Of a DNA stretch of 14,678 nucleotides, positions 7,663-14,468 are shown in pieces. Each line of letters begins with the position of its first letter. Position 1 is the stretch's first letter. The notes beneath the pieces were generated by a model, which searched no databases, was not told the origin of the DNA, and saw only the letters and a list, made by a program, of their open reading frames with translations. Source of the DNA: RGIG4694 sp964501705. Lineage in GTDB: Bacteria > Bacillota > Clostridia > Oscillospirales > Ruminococcaceae. Location: NCBI GenBank assembly GCA_964501705.1, contig CAZCUQ010000043.1, positions 1 through 14,678 on the forward strand, in the 5' to 3' direction. The translations under genes were made by a program, and so were the position numbers.

Positions 7663-8692
7663 AATAAAAAATCCCGACAGATACGCTGCCGAAACCGCAA
7701 AAAACAGATGGAACAATATAGGAAAACCTCTCCGCAGTCTCGGACTTCTTGAAGAATATATAATAAAAATTGCGGGAATAACGGGAAGCGCCGATATTGA
7801 TCTGCAAAAGCGTCTCGCTGTTGTATTCTGTTCGGACAACGGCGTTGTATGCGAGAAAATCGCTCAGTCTGACAGCGTGGTTACGTCGATCGTCGCAAAT
7901 GCTATTGCGGAGGGAACATCGAGCATAAACCGCATGGCAAAAACTTTCCACGCGGACGTTCTTCCCGTTGATATCGGAATTGACCGTGAAATCCATAATA
8001 AAAAAATACTTAATAAAAAAATAGCGTTCGGAACGGAAAACATAACAAAAGGCCCCGCGATGACAAGAGAAAATGCGGAAAAAGCAATTTCCGTCGGTAT
8101 GGACATTGTCATGGAATCGGCAAAAAAAGGCTATAAAATCCTTGTCACGGGAGAAATGGGAATAGGAAACACGACAACTTCTTCCGCGATAGCCGCTGTT
8201 TATCTGAACGCTTCGGCGGAAGAGGTCACCGGCAGAGGAGCGGGAATTGACAACTTGGGACTTGCAAGAAAAATAAATGCCGTAAAAGAAGCGGTAAAAA
8301 TTAATTCTCCCGATAAAGACGATCCCTTAGACGTTCTTTCAAAGCTTGGCGGCTATGATATTGCGGGAATGACGGGACTTTTTCTCGGAGGCGCCGTATA
8401 TGGTATTCCCGTGGTGATTGACGGATTTATTTCCGCTGCAGCCGCGCTTACGGCGGTAAAGATAAACCCCCTTGCAAAGGAATATATGCTGTGTTCCCAT
8501 GTCTCAAAGGAAACGGCGGCAAAGAAAATTCTTGACCTTATCGGACTTAAACCATTAATTACAGCGGAACTTGCTCTCGGTGAAGGTACGGGAGGAATCC
8601 TTCTTCTGCCTCTTCTTGACGGGGCGCTTTCGGTGTATAATTCCGCTCACAGCTTCGGAGACTTAAAAATGGAAAGGTATGTGGAATATTAA
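7646..8692 (+). CDS. cobT: Nicotinate-nucleotide--dimethylbenzimidazole phosphoribosyltransferase CobT
   Basis: CobT activates the lower-ligand base by swapping it for nicotinate in NaMN, giving an alpha-riboside phosphate. From ATG 7646 the protein is 348 residues, close to the family's usual 350. Marks are GKPLRSLGLLEEYI near the N-terminus, VVFCSDNGV, GEMGIGNTTT (169-178), GRGAGID and ALGEGTGG, whose Glu313 matches the catalytic glutamate (Glu317 in Salmonella). A GTG at 7628 could add six residues, but ATG 7646 has GGAG at 7632-7635 and a better fit. The gene begins inside cbiA (17-base overlap) and ends in a TAATG overlap with cobU. No lower-ligand synthesis genes accompany it, so the base used cannot be predicted. 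Confidence 0.94.
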   Translation: MNRLSKIKNPDRYAAETAKNRWNNIGKPLRSLGLLEEYIIKIAGITGSADIDLQKRLAVVFCSDNGVVCEKIAQSDSVVTSIVANAIAEGTSSINRMAKTFHADVLPVDIGIDREIHNKKILNKKIAFGTENITKGPAMTRENAEKAISVGMDIVMESAKKGYKILVTGEMGIGNTTTSSAIAAVYLNASAEEVTGRGAGIDNLGLARKINAVKEAVKINSPDKDDPLDVLSKLGGYDIAGMTGLFLGGAVYGIPVVIDGFISAAAALTAVKINPLAKEYMLCSHVSKETAAKKILDLIGLKPLITAELALGEGTGGILLLPLLDGALSVYNSAHSFGDLKMERYVEY

Positions 8693-9216
8693 TGACTGTT
8701 CTTGTAACCGGCGGCTCGAAAAGCGGAAAATCGTATATCGCGGAAAAAATTATTTCATCATGCTCCTCCCCGAAATATTATATCGCCACGATGAAACCGT
8801 ATGGCGAAGAAGAATATGAAATAATCTCCCGCCATAAAAAAATGCGCGAGGGAAAAGGATTTATAACCATTGAAAAATACACCGATACGGGAGAAATCAT
8901 TCTTCCCGAAAAAAGTGCCGTTCTCATTGAATGTATCTGCAATTTATGCGCAAATGAAATGTTTTCCGCGCATGAAAAAAATCCCGCCGAAAAGATTTTG
9001 CGCGACATAAAAAAGCTTGCGGAAAAAGCGGAAATCTTTGTCGCCGTAACAAGTCAAATAAGCTGTGACGGAATAACATATCCGGAAGAAACAAATGAAT
9101 ATATAAAACAGATGTGTATGTTAAACAAATCACTCGCGTCGTTTTCCGATGTTGTGACCGAATCGGTCTTTAGAATTCCGTTAATCCTGAAGGGAGAGAA
9201 GCCGGCGTGTCTTTGA
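8692..9216 (+). CDS. cobU: Adenosylcobinamide kinase / adenosylcobinamide-phosphate guanylyltransferase CobU
   Basis: CobU phosphorylates adenosylcobinamide and then transfers GMP to it. The 174-residue protein has P-loop GGSKSGKSYIAE (7-18), YIATMKPYGEEE, ISRHKKMR with His48 at the place of the GMP-accepting histidine (His46 in Salmonella), and LIECICNLCANEMF (78-91). The classical NEVGxGIVP segment is replaced by VTSQISCDGITYPEET, similar to a variant I recall from clostridial CobU proteins. The end FRIPLILKG matches the family. The start overlaps the cobT stop by one base (TAATG); the end overlaps cobS by 10 bases. A second, shorter CobU-like protein lies downstream at 9979, so the two activities could be shared between them. 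Confidence 0.9.
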   Translation: MTVLVTGGSKSGKSYIAEKIISSCSSPKYYIATMKPYGEEEYEIISRHKKMREGKGFITIEKYTDTGEIILPEKSAVLIECICNLCANEMFSAHEKNPAEKILRDIKKLAEKAEIFVAVTSQISCDGITYPEETNEYIKQMCMLNKSLASFSDVVTESVFRIPLILKGEKPACL

Positions 9217-9974
9217 TCAATTCTTTTTTTTCGGCAATCCTTATGTACTCCCGTCTTCCCGCTCCGAACGTGGAGTGGAATGAAGAAAACAGGCGTTATT
9301 CGCTTGTGTTTTTTCCTTTTATCGGAATCGTTATCGGCGGAGTATTGATTCTCTGGAAAATGATCTCCGATTATTTCTCTTTCGGTAATTTTCTCCGCGC
9401 GGCTGTCTGCACCGCCATTCCCGTTATGATAACGGGCGGAATCCATATTGATGGATTCTGTGATGTAAACGACGCCGTTTCGAGCTTTGCGGAAAAGGAA
9501 AAAAAACTTGAAATTATGAAAGACCCTCACGTCGGTTCCTTTGCGATAATAAAACTCTGCATCTATTTTTTGATTCAGACTGCCCTTTTTTCCGAAGCGG
9601 AAAGCCTTTCGGAAATGTCTGTCTGCGCTTTGGGATTTGTTCAGTCAAGATCGTTCAGCGCACTTGCGGCTGTTACCCTCCCAAACGCAAGAGGAGAGGG
9701 AAGTCTCTTTAATTTCAGCAAACCTGCTCATAAAAAAATAACCGTCTTTGCCGAAATATTTTATATTTTAATAACGCTCGGCTTATCGTTTTTTATTGAC
9801 GCGGCGAGCGCGGCGGTGGCTTTCTTATGCGGAATCGGTGTTTTTGTTTATTATGTTTTTTTCTCAAAGAAAATTTTCGGAGGAATAACGGGCGATCTTG
9901 CGGGATATTTTCTTTGTCTTTATGAAATATGGTTTTCGGCGGGAGCAGTTATTACGAATATTATTATGAGGTGA
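9207..9974 (+). CDS. cobS: Adenosylcobinamide-GDP ribazoletransferase (cobalamin synthase) CobS
   Basis: CobS is the integral membrane enzyme joining adenosylcobinamide-GDP to the activated lower-ligand riboside. The 255-residue protein has several hydrophobic segments (for example about 33-50 and two in the last 90 residues) and the family's acidic motif GGIHIDGFCDVNDA, with Asp82 and Asp86. GFVQSRSFSALAAV and a downstream ARGEGSLFNF also fit. The start is a GTG at 9207, the only non-ATG start chosen here. It is supported by AGGGAG at 9191-9196 with 10-base spacing and by the N-terminus expected for CobS; the next ATG (9243) would trim the conserved start. It overlaps cobU by 10 bases and ends four bases before the next gene. 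Confidence 0.92.
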   Translation: MSLINSFFSAILMYSRLPAPNVEWNEENRRYSLVFFPFIGIVIGGVLILWKMISDYFSFGNFLRAAVCTAIPVMITGGIHIDGFCDVNDAVSSFAEKEKKLEIMKDPHVGSFAIIKLCIYFLIQTALFSEAESLSEMSVCALGFVQSRSFSALAAVTLPNARGEGSLFNFSKPAHKKITVFAEIFYILITLGLSFFIDAASAAVAFLCGIGVFVYYVFFSKKIFGGITGDLAGYFLCLYEIWFSAGAVITNIIMR

Positions 9975-9978
9975 TTTT

Positions 9979-10347
9979 ATGAAGCTTGTCATAGGCGGAG
10001 CATATCAGGGAAAAACCGATTACGTTATGAAAAAATACAATATCCCAAAAGAAAAACTGCTCGATGAAAATTCATTTGATATAAATAAAGTCCCGGATTT
10101 TTCCGCCGTGAATCATTTCCATCTGATACTTAAAAATACGGATGATCACGTGAACCTGTGCAGAGAAATAATTGAAAAAAATCCCGGAATTATCTTTATT
10201 CTCGACGAGATAGGATGCGGGATAATTCCAATCGATAAATCGGAAAGACTATGGCGCGAAAAAGTCGGAAAAGCAGGCTGTTATCTCGCGGAAACGGCAG
10301 AGAGCGTTGAAAGAATCATATGCGGAATGAGTGTGAAAATCAAATGA
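9979..10347 (+). CDS. Short CobU-like P-loop protein
   Basis: This 122-residue protein looks like a CobU with its middle removed. Residues 6-14 form a P-loop (GGAYQGKTD, Lys12). Residues 76-84 read DEIGCGIIP, matching the NEVGxGIVP segment of classical CobU, followed by ERLWREKVGKAGCYLAE and an ending like CobU's GIPLRLK (GMSVKIK). The region holding the RHK/GMP-histidine and LIEC segments in full-length CobU is absent. GAGGTGA at 9968-9974 overlaps the cobS stop and serves the ATG at 9979. The end overlaps the next gene as ATGA. A helper or partial kinase in adenosylcobinamide activation is an inference; a specific role is not established from sequence. Such short CobU relatives do occur in clostridial cobalamin loci as far as I recall. 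Confidence 0.75.
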   Translation: MKLVIGGAYQGKTDYVMKKYNIPKEKLLDENSFDINKVPDFSAVNHFHLILKNTDDHVNLCREIIEKNPGIIFILDEIGCGIIPIDKSERLWREKVGKAGCYLAETAESVERIICGMSVKIK

Positions 10348-10907
10348 AGATTTCTTTTATAAGACACGGTGAAACAAACGGAAACCTCTTCAAAAAATAT
10401 ATCGGCAGAACCGATGAGAATTGATGCGGTGAGGGAATAAAAACACTTGAAAAAATAAAATATCCCGAAGCTGATTTTGTCGTAACAAGTCCGATGAAAC
10501 GCTGTATCGAAAGCGCGGAAATAATCTATCCCGAAATAGTTCCGATTGTCCGAAAAGATCTGCGCGAGTGCGATTTCGGCGATTTTGAAGGAAAAAATTA
10601 CGCCGAGTTAAACGGAAATCCGGATTATCAGAAATGGATAGACAGCGGCGGGGAAATGACTTTCCCTCACGGAGAAAATCCGCGTGACTTTCGTCTGAGA
10701 TGCTGCAATGAATTTCTTCTGACGGTAAATGAATTCGATGAAAACGATTCCGTTTCATTTGTCGTACACGGAGGAACGATAATGTCCGTGCTCTCGGAAT
10801 TTGCTCTTCCCAAAAAGACTTTCTACGATTATTCCGCTCCAAACGGTCATGGAGTAACGACTGAATGGAACGGAAAAAACTTAAAGATAATATCGGAGAT
10901 ATTATGA
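10344..10907 (+). pseudogene. cobC: CobC-type histidine phosphatase gene with in-frame TGA
   Basis: Read through, the 188-codon frame encodes a phosphoglycerate-mutase-like phosphatase. It has FIRHGET (5-11) with the phosphate-accepting His8, YIGRTDE (19-25), VVTSPMKRC, LRECDFGDFEGKNY, WIDSGGEMTFPHGE and SFVVHGGTIMS with the second histidine (position 142). In cobalamin loci such proteins (CobC) remove the phosphate from alpha-ribazole phosphate or the cobamide phosphate. Codon 27 (10422-10424) is TGA, where relatives usually have leucine in a pattern like TDEPLxEEG. Everything else is in frame and undamaged. The start and end are ATGA overlaps with both neighbours. Other genes here use TGA as a normal stop, so recoding is unlikely. 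A start at 10494 would lose the RHG motif. Point mutation or sequence error is the simplest reading. Confidence 0.85.
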
Positions 10908-11872
10908 ACCTGTTGATTTCTGTTTTTCCCGTTATATGCGGAGCTGTTCTCGATCTTATTTTCGGCGACCCGTATGATATTCCCCATCCCGTGAGACTTA
11001 TCGGAAAGCTTATATCGTTTTTTGAAAAGCATTTCAGAACACATATAAAAAATGATCTTAAGCTCGCGGGAACTTTCGCCGCGCTTCTTGTTTTACTTTT
11101 TACATCGCTTATATCTGCGCTGATCGTTTTGATCGCATATGCCGTTAATACGTGGCTCGGAGCCGTTATTGAAGCAATCCTGATTTATTTCCTTCTTGCG
11201 GGCAGATGTCTTTACGATGAAAGCATGAAGGTTTACAAAGCCCTGAAAAATAACGATATCACAGAAGCAAGACGTGCCGTTTCGATGATCGTCGGACGTG
11301 ATACAGATAAGCTCGACGAAAAAGGAATTATTAAAGCGGCGGTGGAAACCGTCGCCGAAAATACCTCGGACGGCGTGACCGCTCCGCTTTTTTACATTTC
11401 TCTGGGCGGCGCACTGCTCGGTTTTTTTTATAAAGCCGCAAATACTATGGATTCCATGCTCGGATATAAAAATGAAAAATATATTGATTTCGGACGTTTT
11501 TCCGCAAAGCTTGACGATGTTCTGAATTTTATTCCGTCAAGGATATCCGCAGGTTTGATGATAATATCCGCCGCGATGCTTGGATACGATTATAAGTCCG
11601 CTTTTTCGGTGTGGAAACGCGACAGAAACAGTCAGGAAAGTCCGAATTCCGCTCAGACGGAATCCGCGGCGGCGGGCGCTCTCGGAATCAGACTTCTCGG
11701 AGACGCTTATTATTTCGGCGAGCTTCATCATAAAAACACGATAGGCGATGAAAAAAAAGAAATAGACGCGGAGGATATAAAACGCGCAAATAAGCTGATG
11801 TTTCTCACCGGTTTTCTTATGCTGATACTCGCCTGCGCAGTAAGAATGATTATTGTGACAATTCTTTTTTGA
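10904..11872 (+). CDS. cbiB: Adenosylcobinamide-phosphate synthase CbiB
   Basis: CbiB is a membrane enzyme that attaches aminopropanol (or its phosphate) to adenosylcobyric acid. From ATG 10904 the protein is 322 residues, normal for CbiB. Marks are AVLDLIFGDPYDIPHPVRLIG (from about residue 14), hydrophobic segments around 45-100, the conserved block GRDTDKLDEKGIIKAAVETV followed by ENTSDGV, then AANTMDSMLGYKNEKY, and AAAGALGIRLLG followed by DAYYFGE near the C-terminus. The start is the ATG in an ATGA overlap with the broken phosphatase frame and has GGAG at 10895-10898. A longer in-frame start at 10865 would add a charged tail inside the upstream gene and is disfavoured. Premature stopping in the upstream gene may reduce coupled translation of cbiB; that is an inference. 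Confidence 0.93.
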   Translation: MNLLISVFPVICGAVLDLIFGDPYDIPHPVRLIGKLISFFEKHFRTHIKNDLKLAGTFAALLVLLFTSLISALIVLIAYAVNTWLGAVIEAILIYFLLAGRCLYDESMKVYKALKNNDITEARRAVSMIVGRDTDKLDEKGIIKAAVETVAENTSDGVTAPLFYISLGGALLGFFYKAANTMDSMLGYKNEKYIDFGRFSAKLDDVLNFIPSRISAGLMIISAAMLGYDYKSAFSVWKRDRNSQESPNSAQTESAAAGALGIRLLGDAYYFGELHHKNTIGDEKKEIDAEDIKRANKLMFLTGFLMLILACAVRMIIVTILF

Positions 11873-11885
11873 AAAGGATAATAAT

Positions 11886-12902
11886 ATGGAAAAATACGAA
11901 CACGGAGGAAATGTCTCCGATGAGATATTATATGATTTTTCCGCAAATGTAAATCCTCTCGGATTACCCGAAAACGTGAAAAAAACGCTTGCGGAAAACG
12001 CGGATGATTTTTCACGTTATCCCGACCCTCTATGCAGAAAGCTTGTCGGGAAAATTTCGGAATATGAAAATATTTCCCCGGAAAAAATTGTCTGCGGAAA
12101 TGGCGCGGCAGATCTTATCTATCGGCTTGTTTACGCGGTCAGACCAAAAAAAGCTTTGCTTTTGGCTCCGACCTTTTCCGAGTATGAAAAGGCTCTTAAA
12201 GAGGTCGGCTGTCAGATAAAATATCATATGTTAAACGAGAATGAAAATTTCGCGTTAAATGAAAGTATTCTTTCAGAACTTCATGATACGGATATTTTTT
12301 TCATCTGTGATCCCAATAATCCGACGGGAAGTCTTATCGACAAAAAGCTTAAAGAAAAAATCGGAGAAAAATGCGGAAAAGAAAATATCCTGCTCGTTTC
12401 AGACGAGTGTTTTATGAGTTTTACGGATCGTGACCATGCGCCGTTTATATCGGGAGTTACCTTAAACGCGTTTACAAAGCTTTACGCAATGGCAGGGCTC
12501 AGACTCGGAGTCATGCTTTTTGAGAACAGCTCTCTTGCATATAAGGTTCGCCGTACCGGACAGTGCTGGAGCGTTTCATATCCTGCGCAGATCGCGGGAA
12601 CGGCGGCGCTTGACGAGAGAGCATATGTCCAAAAATCAAAAGAGCTTATAAAAAAAGAACGGGAATATCTTTATGAGAATCTATCCGTTCGGGGAATAAA
12701 AACTTATCCGTCGGACGCGAATTTCATTCTGCTTTTTTCAGAGATGCCTCTTTATGAAAAATTAAAAAAAGAAAGAATTCTTGTCAGAAGCTGCGAAAAC
12801 TTTATGGGACTCGGTGAAAAATTTATCCGTATCGCCGTAAGAACCCACGATGAAAACACGGCACTCGTCAACGCCGTAAAAAAAATTGTCAGAGGAAAAT
12901 AA
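11886..12902 (+). CDS. cobD: L-threonine-O-3-phosphate decarboxylase CobD
   Basis: CobD is a PLP enzyme of aminotransferase fold class I that makes (R)-1-aminopropan-2-yl phosphate for CbiB. The 338-residue protein begins HGGNVSDEILYDFSANVNPLG, the usual CobD opening, and has FICDPNNPTGSLI, VSDECFMSFTD and LNAFTKLYAMAGLRLG with Lys198 as the PLP-binding lysine. Near the C-terminus RIAVRTHDEN contains the conserved arginine region. HisC (histidinol-phosphate aminotransferase) is the close relative; the HGGN start and the cobalamin context favour CobD. AAAGGA at 11873-11878 precedes the ATG by seven bases. The 13-base gap after cbiB is the longest spacing in the operon. The threonine kinase PduX that feeds it is not in this window. 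Confidence 0.92.
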   Translation: MEKYEHGGNVSDEILYDFSANVNPLGLPENVKKTLAENADDFSRYPDPLCRKLVGKISEYENISPEKIVCGNGAADLIYRLVYAVRPKKALLLAPTFSEYEKALKEVGCQIKYHMLNENENFALNESILSELHDTDIFFICDPNNPTGSLIDKKLKEKIGEKCGKENILLVSDECFMSFTDRDHAPFISGVTLNAFTKLYAMAGLRLGVMLFENSSLAYKVRRTGQCWSVSYPAQIAGTAALDERAYVQKSKELIKKEREYLYENLSVRGIKTYPSDANFILLFSEMPLYEKLKKERILVRSCENFMGLGEKFIRIAVRTHDENTALVNAVKKIVRGK

Positions 12903-12904
12903 TC

Positions 12905-14380
12905 ATGTCAAAATGTATCATGCTTCAATCAACGATGTCAAATGCGGGGAAAAGCTTTCTTTGCGCCGCTCTGTGCAGGATCTTCAGGGAGGACGGCTTT
13001 GCGGCTGCTCCCTTTAAATCTCAGAATATGGCTCTTAACTCATATATAACGAAAGACGGACTTGAAATGGGCAGAGCGCAGGCAATGCAGGCGGAAGCGG
13101 CAGGAGAAGAACCTTCGGTATATATGAATCCGATACTTTTAAAGCCGTCATCCGATATCGGCTCGCAGGTGATCGTAAACGGCAGGGTACTCGGAAATAT
13201 GTGCGCGGCTGAATATTTTAAATACAAAAAAAAGCTTATTCCGGAAATAAAAAAAGCTTTTGAAAAAATATCCGTGTATCACGATATAGTCGTTATCGAG
13301 GGAGCTGGAAGTCCCGTTGAACTTAATTTAAAATCTGACGATATCGTGAATATGGGAATGGCGGAGATCGCCGACGCTCCCGTTCTTCTCGTCGGAGATA
13401 TAGACAGAGGAGGGGTTTTCGCTCAGCTTCTCGGAACGCTTTCTCTCCTTGAAAAAAACGAGAGAAAAAGAGTAAAGGGACTTATCGTAAATAAATTCCG
13501 CGGCGATATTTCGCTTTTCAATGACGGTGTGCAAATCCTTGAGGAAAGGGGAAAAACGCCTGTTCTCGGAGTGATCCCGTATATAAAATGCGATATCGAG
13601 GACGAGGACAGTCTTTCGGATAAATTAATGAATAAAGCCGAAGGAAAAGTCGATATCGCCGTCATCCGACTGCCCAGAATTTCAAATTTCACCGACCTCG
13701 ACGCGCTCAGACAGTATGAAGACGTATCGGTGAGATATGTAAATTCTCCCGAAGAGCTTGAGTCTCCCGATATGATAATTATCCCCGGAAGCAAAAGCGT
13801 TATATCGGATATGCAATATATCAGAGACAGCGGTCTTGCGAAAATGATAATAAATAAAGCGTCTGAAAATATCCCCATTTTCGGAATATGCGGAGGGTAT
13901 CAGATGCTCGGAAAAAAAATATCCGATCCCCTCTGCTCGGAGGGCGGCGGAGAAATAAACGGTCTGGGGCTTCTGAACGCCGAAACCGTTTTTAATAACA
14001 ATAAAACACAAACAAGAACAAACGGCACGATTAACGCAGATACTTCCCTTTTCCCCGATCTAAAGGGAGCGCGGGCGGCGGGATACGAAATTCATATGGG
14101 TGTGACCTTCGCTGACGAAAAGCCTTTTCTTATTACGGATGACGGGAAATTCGACGGCGCTTTCAGGGGCAGTGTTTTCGGAACGTATATTCACGGTATC
14201 TTCGACGGCGAGGATGTTTCCGCCGCCGTTCTTTCAGAGCTTTTCAAAAGAAAAGGACTTCCTTTCCGGGGCAGGATTAACCGCGCCATATATAAGCAAA
14301 GACAGTTTGACATTCTTGCAGATGAAGTCAGAAATCATATTGATATGAAAAAAATCTATGAAATTATAGATAAAAAATGA
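12905..14380 (+). CDS. cbiP: Cobyric acid synthase CbiP/CobQ
   Basis: CbiP amidates the b, d, e and g side chains of adenosylcobyrinate diamide with glutamine and ATP. The 491-residue protein has an N-terminal ATPase domain with STMSNAGKS (9-17), APFKSQNMALNSYIT (35-49) and MGRAQAMQAEAAG, and DIDRGGVFAQL. It has a C-terminal glutaminase domain with IFGICGGYQMLG (nucleophile Cys329), GYEIHMG and GTYIHGIFD (His430). The P-loop has Ser9 where most members have Gly (GTMSxAGKS), a mild variation. AGAGG at 12891-12895 precedes the ATG by nine bases, and the gap after cobD is two bases. Length is normal. It is the last intact gene of the operon; an ATG overlaps its stop. Confidence 0.95.
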   Translation: MSKCIMLQSTMSNAGKSFLCAALCRIFREDGFAAAPFKSQNMALNSYITKDGLEMGRAQAMQAEAAGEEPSVYMNPILLKPSSDIGSQVIVNGRVLGNMCAAEYFKYKKKLIPEIKKAFEKISVYHDIVVIEGAGSPVELNLKSDDIVNMGMAEIADAPVLLVGDIDRGGVFAQLLGTLSLLEKNERKRVKGLIVNKFRGDISLFNDGVQILEERGKTPVLGVIPYIKCDIEDEDSLSDKLMNKAEGKVDIAVIRLPRISNFTDLDALRQYEDVSVRYVNSPEELESPDMIIIPGSKSVISDMQYIRDSGLAKMIINKASENIPIFGICGGYQMLGKKISDPLCSEGGGEINGLGLLNAETVFNNNKTQTRTNGTINADTSLFPDLKGARAAGYEIHMGVTFADEKPFLITDDGKFDGAFRGSVFGTYIHGIFDGEDVSAAVLSELFKRKGLPFRGRINRAIYKQRQFDILADEVRNHIDMKKIYEIIDKK

Positions 14381-14418
14381 ATATTGATAAATTGTTTGCT
14401 GTTGAAAAAAACTTTTAA
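14377..14418 (+). other. Orphan 13-codon frame coupled to the cbiP stop
   Basis: An ATG overlaps the cbiP stop as ATGA, the junction type used repeatedly in this operon, and encodes MNIDKLFAVEKNF before TAA at 14416-14418. It may be the first codons of a further operon gene whose remainder was lost when the sequence to the right was rearranged. Alternatively it is a chance overlap, since ATGA arises easily after the AAAAAATGA of a lysine-rich C-terminus. The product is too short to assign to a family. No terminator follows cbiP. Confidence 0.3.
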
Positions 14419-14424
14419 ATATAT

Positions 14425-14449
14425 ATTGTTGCCCCTGTTCGGCAATAGT
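14425..14449. other. Imperfect hairpin after the operon
   Basis: Positions 25-33 and 41-49 of the 14400s can pair: a five-base core TTGCC/GGCAA with a seven-base loop, extended outward by A-U and G-U pairs to about nine. No T-run follows on the plus strand, so it does not look like an intrinsic terminator of the cobalamin operon. It could be part of a mobile-element end or mean nothing. Confidence 0.3.
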
Positions 14450-14468
14450 GGTCAATGGCAGGCATTAA

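Noticed and set aside
10422..10470. Selenocysteine insertion at the TGA in the phosphatase frame
   Set aside because: The following bases give only a weak imperfect pairing (around GGGAATA and TATCCC) and no convincing bacterial SECIS hairpin. The position is leucine, not cysteine, in relatives as far as I recall, and the catalytic histidines are elsewhere.
10494..10907. A separate 137-residue gene starting at ATG 10494
   Set aside because: No Shine-Dalgarno sequence precedes it, and it would lack the RHG catalytic motif. It is the rest of the interrupted phosphatase.
14429..14445. Intrinsic terminator after cbiP
   Set aside because: The hairpin core is short and no T-run follows on the plus strand.
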